A stretch of DNA of 64,000 nt from Theocolax elegans. Its lineage: Eukaryota; Arthropoda; Insecta; Hymenoptera; Cerocephalidae. Location: NCBI GenBank assembly GCA_026168455.1, contig CM047426.1:48431589-48495588 (forward strand), read 5' to 3'. Both the position numbers and the translations under genes were made by a program. Of this stretch, positions 1 to 9,376 are shown one piece after another (the stretch's first letter is position 1; every line of letters starts with the position of its first letter). Below the pieces are notes generated by a model that worked only from the letters and a program-made list of their open reading frames with translations, had not been told where the DNA came from and made no database searches.

Positions 1-240
1 TAAATTTTATATAAAATACATGCCAATATTCAACTTAAAAAAAGTGTAAGTGCGCTACAATTGATTTTTTATCCAAAAGTTTGAAAGAAAGCTTGGAGCA
101 ATACCTTTCAAATAGTCTGTAGCATTTTTATGGCCTTCAGTTCTGTAAAAAGTTATGAATTATCTTAAAAATGCAATAATTAATGTATTTAATTTTTAAC
201 CCATTGTATATATCACATATGGATATTTGGAAAAGTGTAT
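1..240. repeat. Fragment of foldback family C interior
   Basis: Bases about 20-150 match the left arm of the palindromic element at 51579-52424 (about 51880-52015). Bases about 157-240 match a second dispersed fragment at 40590-40675. No coding content is visible. It is read as a degraded, partial copy of a repeat that continues left of the window. Confidence 0.6.
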
Positions 241-242
241 GA

Positions 243-480
243 TCACACACACACACACTCACACACACACACACACACACATACACACATGCACACACAC
301 ACATATATATGACATATATATAACATATATATGACATATATATATATCATATACATGACATATATATATAACATATATATATGACATATATATATAACAT
401 ATATATAACATATATATATAACATATATATATAACATATATATATATAACATATATATGACATATATATATAAAACATAT
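243..480. repeat. (CA)n then (TATATGACA)n microsatellite
   Basis: A CA-rich run (about 245-303) is followed by about 175 bp of ACATATATATGACATATATA-type simple repeat. Open frames here only spell Tyr/Ile/Cys/Val repeats and are not genes. The tract forms the left border of the foldback element at 481. Confidence 0.95.
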
Positions 481-1016
481 ATGGGTCAATCCATGTCAAC
501 CGGATCAGAGCTGCGGCCAAAATTTGGATTGACCAAAAAAATCGCCCAAGCGCTCATTTTAAAGCTTATACGATTTACTTTAAGATTCCATGTGCGCCTT
601 TGCAAAATTCAACATGGCGGTTCCAATATGGCGGCCGCAAGTCCTCCAGGAAGCGGGTTTCTAATTTAAAAAGCTTGCAAAAATTCCAAATTGCAACTGA
701 TTTACTTAATTTTGGACTTAAATTGTAGCTGATAGATGTCGCTCAAAACCTGGGGTGGGAGGGTTGTACAATATAACAAAGCGGATCCAAAGTAAATCAG
801 TTGCAATTTGGAATTTTTGCAAGCTTTTTAAATTAGAAACCCGCTACCTGGAGGACTTGCGGCCGCCATATTGGAACCGCCATGTTGATTTTTGCAAAGG
901 CGCACATGGAATCTTAAAGTAAATCGTATAAGCTTTAAAATGAGCCCTTGGGCGATTTTTTTGGTCACTCCTAATTTTGGCCGCAGCTCTGATCCGGTTG
1001 ACATGGATTGACCCAT
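481..1016. mobile_element. Palindromic foldback element, family A
   Basis: Two arms of about 230 bp (481-713 and 786-1016) are near-perfect reverse complements around a 70-bp spacer. The outer end reads GGGTCAATCCATGTCAACC and both sides abut TATATA. The same 62-codon open frame appears on opposite strands in each arm, which is a consequence of the palindrome and not evidence of a protein. It is probably a non-autonomous DNA element (MITE-like). Its ends resemble those of families C and D in this window. Confidence 0.85.
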
Positions 1017-1045
1017 ATATATATGTTGAATTCTGAATTCTTAGA

Positions 1046-1047
<2 letters not shown>

Positions 1048-1079
<32 letters not shown>
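1048..1079. repeat. (CGG)n microsatellite
   Basis: Ten to eleven uninterrupted CGG units lie in an AT-rich background. A second CGG run occurs at 29059-29082. Confidence 0.95.
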
Positions 1080-1080
<1 letters not shown>

Positions 1081-1399
1081 AATATTTATATATTATAGAG
1101 ATATATATATATATATATATATAGATATGGAGCCTGAGAGGACTCAATGGTAACGGGCTCTACTTTCTCCGCTACTGGTTATCTCCTAATTAGCTTTAGA
1201 CTGCCGGCATGGCTCATATATAAGCCACCTGTGACCTTGACAACTACTCTGGAGATATGAGGTGTTTTTATGTATAAATTTTGCACATCAAAAATATCAA
1301 TTTATAAGACAAAAATGTCGGCAATCTAAAGGTTAAGGTTGTTTTATTGCATTAATTTGTTGCATTCTTTGATTCTGGTACGTTTGCGTGAGGAGTGTA

Positions 1400-1865
1400 T
1401 GAATGTGTTACGGGTAAATTATATTCTCCGGCATGTTTACTCCAATCTCGGTGCTCCTCGTCAAGGAAGCTATTTAGTATTGGCTTGATGTTCCTATTTA
1501 TTCGCTCTACGAGGCTTGTTTTTGCGAAATAGGGCGGAATGGTTGTTGGTACAATACCGTATTCTGTTGATCGGTCTGTAACAATTTATTGATGACGAAT
1601 TCAACAAAAGCTTGCAGTACATTATTTGTATCGGCACAACCAAGGGGTTTTATTTCGATATAAATGGTAAATAAATCCTGAAATACTACAATCTATTCAG
1701 AACCTTGTCTTGATGAAGGCTTAGGTCCCCTTATGTCGGATTTTACTACAGTCCATAGCTCGCTTGTATTTCTCCCTTCCGTGTGAAACTCGATGACTGC
1801 TTTTATGCGTTTGGCACTCTCGACATGTTTTGACGTAATTGAATTTGTCAAAGTACATGTGGTCA
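1400..1865 (-). pseudogene. Ty3/Gypsy integrase relic
   Basis: Read on the minus strand in shifting frames, this shows the end of an integrase zinc finger (YVKTCRECQTHKS), a core beginning WTVVKSDIRGP, an IVVFQDLFT segment and a SLVERINRNIKP segment that carries the catalytic Glu. Several stops and frameshifts interrupt it. It lies directly downstream of the RNase H relic at 1960-2262, in the normal pol order, so the two are parts of one decayed gypsy element. It differs from the gypsy element at 11.7-22.7 kb. Confidence 0.75.
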
Positions 1866-1959
1866 ATAGTAGTATGTGGCTAATCTAGCATAATTATTAT
1901 TTATCCCTAGATGATCTGCTTGTGGCGTGTATTAAGCTTCATATAGGGTTTTTTCTCGC

Positions 1960-2262
1960 TCAATTTCTAATAATATTATTTTCCAGGCGTCCAGGTCGGG
2001 CATAGAGGGGTCTTAGTAAAGGGTTCGGGTGATGAGCAATTCGTAGATTATTGGATATTCTGATAAGGGTATTTCTTAGGGAATTTGGATACGGCTCGTA
2101 GCTCCTATTGATACCAAAGATTATTACTCTGGCTTCTATTTCTTTAAAGGCTCTAGAAAGGGAGTTAGGTACCTTATGCCTTGCTCTTTCCCGTTGCACG
2201 AATTTGATGTTGTAGTTTTGCAAGTATCCTTCTAGTTTTTCTATGAACCAGAGAACAGTCAG
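1960..2262 (-). pseudogene. Ty3/Gypsy RNase H C-terminus relic
   Basis: The minus-strand frame contains LEGYLQNYNIKFVQRER, a short gap and VPNSLSRAFKEIEA. This corresponds to the conserved end of gypsy RNase H (…RKG…VPDALSR). It is cut at about 2262, where a non-LTR ORF1 relic on the opposite strand begins. Inactive. Confidence 0.65.
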
Positions 2263-3105
2263 ACTCTCTCTCTCTTTGGTGGTGTCTGCGGAGCTGCGGT
2301 CGCTCCATGAGCGTGTTGATCGGGTGCAAGAGTCGACCGAGTCCCGGCTGGGCGAATTGAACAACAGGATCAAGACGCTTGAAGACGACGCGGTCAGGCT
2401 CAATGGTCGCTGTGAGGAGCGTGCGGTGTCCGTCAATTTAAGCCTTGCTGGTGCAGATAGAGATGCCTGCAGAATGCTTCTGCTCGAGCTGTCGGATGAC
2501 TCTTCTCTAACAGAGAGCCAGATAGTTACGCGAATCCTTATTACAATCGGTTTGCCCGTACTTGGCAGTCAGATAATTGGTTATCGCCCTTGGTTCCCTC
2601 ATTCTAAAGGCGCGACCTCGTCGACCGCTGCGTCACACAACTTTACGCAGGGCACCTCAGTTATGCGATCTTCTTCCTCTACTAAGGGGCCTGGTGTTTA
2701 GATTATCTTTTACTTCAGTGCGTGACCTTATTATTCATAAGTCACACCTTCTCAAGGGTATGACTGCCAGGCATCTTTTTGGTGAGAAAGGGAATGCTTC
2801 TCTATTCTTGAGACCTTTGTGGCCTGAGTTGGTTCACGAACTTTGGACGAAGTCACTGCGGCATTCAATTGAATTCGGCTACGTAAGGCCCGTGAGCAGT
2901 AATTATAATGATTTCATGCGCAAGACTAGGGGTCTGCCGCTGATAGTCATTTTCTCAGAATCGGACCTTATCTCCCTTACTCCGGCCCCTCATAGGTCAT
3001 CACCTTGAAATATAACTAGTCAGGTCCTTCATTCCAGATTACCTTCACTTTTTGTCTTTCACTCGAATATTAGCATATTCAAAACTCATTTCACGGCCTT
3101 TTAAA
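2243..3105 (+). pseudogene. Non-LTR retrotransposon ORF1 relic and ORF2 start
   Basis: The first frame (2243-2701) starts in a coiled-coil segment (LHERVDRVQESTESRLGEL), followed by a region ending in the IIGYRPWFP motif. After a frameshift near 2690, the second frame (to 3008) carries FRLSFTSVRDLIIHKSHLLKG, RPLWPELVHELW and FGYVRPV. The same motifs occur in the same order in the ORF1 at 58278-58982, so both belong to one non-LTR family. About 30 nt after the stop, a HSNISIFKTHF-like segment (about 3055-3105) matches the start of that element's ORF2, after which homology stops. It is a 5' remnant that cannot function. Confidence 0.8.
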
Positions 3106-4422
3106 TAATTAACTAATACTATGTTTGAGTAATATATTACATATAGGATCGACATGTTAATTTGAAGAAGCTACGTGCCAATTAATTGGCAGCTGTTTTC
3201 TTTTTCTTTGGAGGATGAAGAATAGTCCGGCGTAGTCAACCTTGCACCGACTGAATGGTCGGCTCGGCGTCACACGTAACACCCGTAGCTTAGCCTTTTT
3301 GGACGAAATGTGCTGCAATCTCAGTGCAGACAATGCGGTTTAATACATAGACTTAAATCAAGCTTCAATAATCCAGGCCTTCTAGAGCGTTTGGATACAC
3401 ATGGTCCAGAAGCTATCGTGGATGCACCTCAGGGGGGCTTACTCAACGATCAAACGTGTTAGGTGTCTTTATTAATTCTGATTGATAGGGTGCTTATCAA
3501 CGCAAAGTTTGCGCGCTGAATCAGTTGGCGGAGGTGATAAATGACTGTCTGAGGTTCTTAACAGTATTCAGGCCAGATAGGCCTGCAGTCTACCGGTTAG
3601 CTGCTCGTCGAATGAAGCGATTACACAGAACCGTCGCCTGCATATGATGACTCAGACTGAAGAATCTCGTGATAGGATCCACGTCAACCATGAGTACCTG
3701 CGAGACTTGGCAAGTGAATGAGGCTATGTTATGAGCCACAGTATCTACAGAGTTAGCTAGCCAGAGCGTCGAAGGCCAATACTTGGAGTCACTCTGACCT
3801 ATGCCACCAAAGACCCCGTGTCCGCTGAAGCCGGAAGCGTGCACTCTCCGAGTAGCCACATCGGTAGGATTCTCAAGCATGGAAACATGTATCTAAAGAC
3901 CTGAAGGCCGCAATTCTTCGATTTGTTGTTGCGACCGATCGAACTGACCCAGCACATCCAGGGAAGCATTACCTGCGCATCACTCCACCCAGGATATTGT
4001 CGTACGTGAGTGCGGTTGACGGAGCGACGTGACCAATGCTTAATTTTTCACAATATCTATTTTATTATCTTTTGCGTTTTCCTTTTTTCCACATGTTGAA
4101 ATTAATCTATTTCTTTTATATATGATTGCAATTATTATTAAACAATAGATCATTCGGCGGAAAACCGATAGTTTCATGATGAACGGTATTTAAAGTCTTT
4201 TCAACAATATGACTTCCATTTGCTCAACGCGTATGATTTTTTAACGTACTTCTGAAGATCCTACTGATATCGTGGTTACTTTTATCAATATGTTACTTTT
4301 ATCAATGGATGGCATATTGAAGAAAGTTTCATTGTTACATTTTCTTCTTCATTAAGTTTGTATTGTGTATTGTGTACTATAACATACATTCATTATTGCA
4401 TCATTACCATAATTTTGACTAT
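3106..4422. other. No gene recognised
   Basis: About 1.3 kb with mixed composition. The 3200-4030 part is richer in GC and may be an old element, but no motif is clear on either strand. The remainder is AT-rich. Confidence 0.5.
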
Positions 4423-4426
4423 ATAT

Positions 4427-5773
4427 TGCGACGCTACTTTTCGTTGGGAAAAATTAAATTGATTAAATTATAAACCGACGGAGGTTCCGTCGTAGCGACG
4501 TTGAAAATGGCTAGATATCGCCGATTTATATTTAGTTGGGCGCCTGGCGATATTTAAATTAAAAATGAAATAACTGCTTTACAAAACGACTCGGCAACCC
4601 GGCAAATCTCCACCTCGACTCCTCGTCACAGAGGGAATCCCGACGGCTGACCACCTCGGAACCGGCGGCTTTCAGAGTAAAGGAAAAATCAAATAACACA
4701 CTCGCGATTTAAAAAAAAATCAAACTCAACTTAATTTATTGGAAAATTAAATAAAGCAAAATATTACAACTTCCGGCACCGACACAAATTCTAATCGCGA
4801 TTCGCGACCGACTCACACACGTGCACACAATCACTCAATTTCCGTCCGTCCGGCCAATATATATAAAAATATAATATTAATATAATTCGGCCGCCCGTCG
4901 GGCTAACCGTAAATATTACTCGCCCAATAACTCTTCTCAGCTCCAAGACAACTCCGCTCGACCCTACTCTACTCGACTACTACTAACTCAACTCGCAACA
5001 AAAGAAATGGCTACTCTGCCCCTAAAACTACTACTCTGCAAAAATCGACTGCCTCGTCGGACGATCAGGTAGCGAATCACGTCTGTCTCCTTGGACGATC
5101 AGGTAGCGAATCCTCGAGACCGGCTTCTTCATCCGGCTCGCGGCGTGGCTTGATCCCCAAAATTAAGGATTTTCCTCCCCACCCTATCGCTATCCTGCTC
5201 TATCTTACTATACTCCTTATCTACCGGCGTTGATTAGGGTGGTTGATTGCGTGATCGATACGCGTAGTCAGCCTTGATCTTATTTCCGTCAAGGCCGATT
5301 ATCTAATAATAGTGGTTTACGTCACCACCAACCTGTTAATTATTGGGTCGATCACGCAACCAATCATCCCCGACACTCGGAAGGCGCGCATTACAAATAA
5401 TGAATTACCATATCGGTAACCCAGTCGGTGCTGCCGCCCCGTGCCTACCGACTATGTAATTATAAGTATCGTGAGACGACCTGGGCTCGGTCCTTGGCTC
5501 ACGATACCTCTCGGCCGGGGTCTCGGTCGTAGTCCGCGTACTACCGTCGGGTATCGGTTGCGTCGTTCGTCGGCTCCGTGCTAAAACATACCCATACCGT
5601 GGGTATCAATATTCGCTTTAAAAGTGCATCGGTGCGCTTCGGTCCGCCTGCGAGGGATTCGCTACCTGCGACGCGATCGCGAGCTATCATAATGTGAAAA
5701 TACTGCATGCACATGACTTGTAAATACAAGCCATGTGCATGTACTTGTGCGTTGTACATTTTACAACGTCACA
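4427..5773. mobile_element. Candidate solo LTR, TSD ATAT
   Basis: A GC-richer block starts TGCGACG and ends CGTCACA (near-inverted LTR-type ends) and is flanked by ATAT on both sides (4423-4426 and 5774-5777). It contains AATAAA-type signals and a duplicated 20-mer (about 5058 and 5094). No coding frame is convincing. The target duplication lies in low-complexity sequence, so the call is moderate. Confidence 0.5.
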
Positions 5774-5777
5774 ATAT

Positions 5778-7082
5778 TTTTAATTTTATGTATTACTAAC
5801 CACGTATTTATTTTCTTTATTGAATATATATAACTACAAATTTTGTAAACACATCAATACTTAAAACAAATTTCGGAATTAAGGGATAAAAATATCATTT
5901 GTGAACGAACGATAGGTTATACAGTGACGAACAATACAATATAATTGAAAACCAATTTTGTGCCAATTGCCTATAAATACAGGTAGTCAGTTCAGTCCTG
6001 GAACGGTATAATATTTTCTCAATTAAAGTATTTCCGAAAAAGTTTAGCTTCATTTTTTAAGTAAATTTAAACGAGGAGTCCAATATGACTTTGTAACTTA
6101 AAGATCAAACCTTGTAACTAATATAACATTGAATAAATTATAGTTGAACTTGATAGAACCTTGAAGGTCAAGTTCCAGGTGAACTTGAAACTTGTCATTG
6201 AATTTTTTTTTAAGTTATTTAAGATAAACTTGGCTCTTTTTAGACCTTTATAACATTCTGTATGTATCGTCGTGTCTTACGAAGAGTAACACGTTTACAC
6301 ATAATAAATCATTCGGATGTGCTAGTTTTCGTAAGGCATGGCGATATAAAGATATTTATAAAAATAATGTTCTTAAACGGTTCTGTATAATTATCAGTAA
6401 TATCTAAATAAAAATTTCGTAAGAGGTACATTCAATGGTACATTAAATTTAATGATTACATAAACAGTACAAAATACAAATATATGCAAGTTATTAAGAG
6501 CTGAAAATTTACTTCATACACGATTTATTACTAGTTTTTCCCTCAAAGATTATTAATTTATCAGTTATTTATTGTAAAACATTATTTTTTTTTAATTTTG
6601 AGTATATGGCAAGGAACTTATTAAAGAATAATAATCTTGTAAATCAATTTTCTGAAGATTGCCTATTGGAATTAACATACCAAGAAAAATTTTTATTATC
6701 AATTTTCCATATATGGAGATAGAGTTTAAGGCTTTTGATTTTATAAACTGATGAAAATAATTTAAAATTCTACTTTCAAACCGTTTGATTGTTACGTAAA
6801 ACATAGTTCTTTTTTTAAAGTTTAAAGACTGTTATCACAGTCAGCTTATTTTAAAACATTGCTATTAAATTCATTATTCAGTCTTATTTTACTAAAACGA
6901 AACTATAGAAAAATGTATATGTTAATATATTAATTAATGTGCTTAAATGTTTAGCGTTAGTAATTTTGCGTTCACATTTAATTATAATTGCGGATTCATT
7001 AAGAAAAATCCTATACAAAATTCAATTAATTTATTTACTCTATGAAAATAGAAAATTTATCGTTCGCTAAAGATTATTTCGA
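5778..7082. other. AT-rich noncoding, nothing recognised
   Basis: No long coding frame, element terminus or RNA gene could be identified. It could be intron or intergenic DNA of the host. Confidence 0.6.
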
Positions 7083-7592
7083 TATATAAAATTTATCGGT
7101 CTTTGCGAACCAATATGCTTTAAAAAGCGAGGCTTATAATACTATAAAAGTCCTAGAGTAAGCCTTTCCGAAAATTAAGAAAATTATAACTTGGTGTTTC
7201 CATCACAGTTCTCTCGCTTTAGTCTTCTCAGTAAGGAGCTAGAGGCCTGCTTTAGACACCCGTCGCAGTTAGAAAGCGACGTCAAATGGATGTTAATGCG
7301 GCTATACTTATGCCTTTTTCCAGACGGGCTTCCTTCGACGTGCGTCTAAGGATGACCTCTACATCCTTATCGTTTTCGCGACCTGCGACGGGCGTCTAAA
7401 GAATGCCTCTCGCTCCTTACTGAGGAGACCAAAGCTAGAGAGCCAATTATAATTTATACGCTAATTTATAATTTTTCATTTTTGGAAAGGCTTACCCTGG
7501 GACTTCCACCAACCATAGTAGACGAAGAGTATTATAAGCCTCGCTTATTAAAGCATATTGGTTCGCAAAACCCGATAAATTTTATATATTGT
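7083..7592. mobile_element. Long imperfect palindrome (foldback/MITE)
   Basis: The two ends (about 7083-7175 and 7479-7592) are reverse complements, from the terminus TATAAAATTTATCGG through GCGAGGCTTATAATACT to the inner TAAGCCTTTCC. The middle also folds: the segment from CAGTAAGGAGCTAGAGGC pairs with the segment ending GCCTCTCGCTCCTTACTG. The whole 510 bp is one large hairpin with TA at the borders. It lies in the presumed intron upstream of the GPCR exons. Confidence 0.75.
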
Positions 7593-7629
7593 AACAATGA
7601 GACTCATTTGCTACAAATTAAAAAAAGGA

Positions 7630-7702
7630 ACGGGCGTCAGGTTTTGAACCCGAGCCCCTTCGGACCCGGAAGGCGTTCACGCTACCACTGCGCTACGCCC
7701 GC
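7630..7702 (-). tRNA. tRNA-like sequence (pseudo-tRNA or SINE head)
   Basis: On the minus strand the acceptor arm (GCGGGCG with CGCCCGT), D arm (GCGC/GCGT) and T arm (TCGGG TTCAAAA CCTGA) all pair, and A-box and B-box promoter motifs are present. The anticodon stem does not close well, so amino-acid identity cannot be assigned. It is probably a tRNA pseudogene or a tRNA-derived SINE head. Confidence 0.5.
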
Positions 7703-8060
7703 AATTGGTCGTAGCTGTACTATTCCGCGTCTTCTGCCTACCGATACGCACGCCATATGCCAAGTGCCGATTCTTGCGCTGACCGCGTCGGTACTACAGA
7801 GCCCTAAGTGACGGGGATCTGTACTCATACAAATCCACCACGTCACAATATCGAAATTATTTACTATATGTTTATATACTAGCCGAAGTACAAAATATAT
7901 TTCATTTCTGTTACTATTGAATCTATTAAATGTTTCTCGAAAACGGTTGCCAAATGGACATACATAAATATAAAAATTAGTGTCCTCCAAAGATATCGAC
8001 TATTATTTCTTTTTAACGTCGATCTTTTTATGCTCCTAATTCAATGCTTGTATCAATCAA

Positions 8061-8137
8061 CCGTGGCCGGGAATCGAATCTGGTACCTCCAGATTACAAG
8101 TTTGACTCCCTAACCGACAGAGCCATCGCATGCCTCT
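8061..8137 (-). tRNA. tRNA-derived (Thr-TGT-like) SINE or pseudogene
   Basis: On the minus strand, an A-box-like TGGCTCTGTCGGTTAGGG, a loop compatible with a TGT anticodon and a B box (GATTCGATTCC) are correctly spaced, but the acceptor stem does not pair. It lies about 275 bp upstream of the first GPCR exon, on the opposite strand. Confidence 0.5.
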
Positions 8138-8409
8138 AGATATCGACTATGATTCTTATTTGAAAGAATAATTATTTTCAATTTGTACCAAAAGTTCTAA
8201 CCCTGGACCTTTATCTACATTTTTTACATTATTTAACATTGCTTTTATAATGCTCCCAACTTAGTACTAGCCAGCAACATGAGCATGTTTAGCCACCGAC
8301 AAATACTAGGAATCGTAGCTTTTTTATGTGTAGAAAGTTAAAATTATTTCACGATTTTAAATATTATTCTACTATTAAAACAGATAATTTATTATTTTGT
8401 TTTTTCCAG

Positions 8410-8575
8410 TCGGATAGAACCACAATCCATAAAAATCTGTGTATATGCTTACTGGTCGCAGAGATTCTTTTTATTTTTGGAATTGGACAAACAAATCAAA
8501 AAGTCATATGTGGTATAATTGCTGGTCTCTTACATTTTGTCTTTTTGTGCGCTTTTGCCTGGATGTTTTTTGAAG
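8410..8575 (+). CDS. Cirl: Latrophilin/CIRL adhesion GPCR, internal exon (TM2-TM3)
   Basis: The exon opens after TTTTTTCCAG with [15 protein letters not shown] and ends at EG before GTAAAT. It encodes the TM1-TM2 loop, TM2 ([16 protein letters not shown]) and TM3 ([21 protein letters not shown]). SDRTTIHKN and HFxFLxAFAWMFxEG are strongly characteristic of invertebrate latrophilin (CIRL), a plasma-membrane class B2 receptor with a GAIN autoproteolysis domain. The splice phase joins correctly to the next exon at 8643. The exon encoding TM1 and the extracellular region is not in the window, and both splice sites look functional. Gene identity rests on recognising the protein family; orthology versus a partial paralogue cannot be settled here. 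Confidence 0.88.
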
Positions 8576-8642
8576 GTAAATTATTATATAGTCTTTTTTT
8601 AGATTTACCATAATGTAACTAAATTATTTTTTATTTCTTTAG

Positions 8643-8857
8643 GATTTCAGCTTTATGTAATGCTTATTGAGGTATTCGAAGCCGAGAAATCTAGACTTCG
8701 CTGGTACTACCTTGTTGCTTATGGAACACCACTTCTCGTTGTCTTAATCTCTTGCGCCATTGATCCTTTTAGTTACGGTACTGATCACTATTGTTGGCTG
8801 CGTGCAGATAATTACTTCATATTTAGCTTCGTCGGACCTGTCATCATCGTCATATTG
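8643..8857 (+). CDS. Cirl: Latrophilin/CIRL GPCR, next internal exon (TM4-TM5)
   Basis: After an AT-rich 67-bp intron ending TTTCTTTAG, the frame resumes with [22 protein letters not shown]4 ([19 protein letters not shown]), an extracellular loop with the conserved Cys-Trp ([18 protein letters not shown]) and the start of TM5, ending at GTATTT in phase 0. No stop or frameshift is present. The following exon (TM5 end to TM7) was not found in the remaining 55 kb, so the next intron is very large and filled with transposons, or the gene is truncated. Confidence 0.9.
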
Positions 8858-9376
8858 GTATTTTAACCATTATTTATTAATGTTTTAATAATATGTATAT
8901 ATTTTTGCATGATAGCACATTCTAGATTATATTTATTAATAAAGTGATGCATTGTCCCTGATTTATTGACATCTCTTTTTTAACTTTTTTCTTTTTTTAT
9001 AATGTATGTGCAAAAGTTAATCTTATATCTCAAAAACTTCTCAACTGATTTAGCTCAAAATTTATAAGGTATTTCTCTCATAATTGGACAGGCGTACGGT
9101 CCTATTTTTAGAAATATTACTATAAAGTTACCCCTCAAATCGATCTGTACACAAATTCTAATGGCTGTTAGCGCCTGACCATAGTTTTTTGCATCCTACT
9201 CCTACTTGATAATACTCATTACTCTACCCAACACACCTACCACTAATCTTCTCTCCTCCACTTCAGCATTAATTTAACTATTTTATAACTCCATCCTTCA
9301 CTCACTTAATTCAGTCGCGCTTCACATACCCTTTCATCAACATGTATTTATAAACCTTAGATCTAAAAGTCAATGA
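8858..9376 (+). other. Presumed start of a large intron
   Basis: AT-rich sequence follows the GPCR donor site. About 9000-9110 resembles the 'CTCAAAAA..TTTTCAACCGATTT' section of repeat family E (about 9950-10030). No coding potential. Confidence 0.5.

Noticed and set aside
137..489. Several minus-strand Tyr/Ile/Val-rich open frames
   Set aside because: They are translations of CA/TA simple repeats.
3340..3480. Possible reverse transcriptase motif (VDAPQGGLLN) on the + strand
   Set aside because: Only a few residues match and nothing around it supports RT homology.
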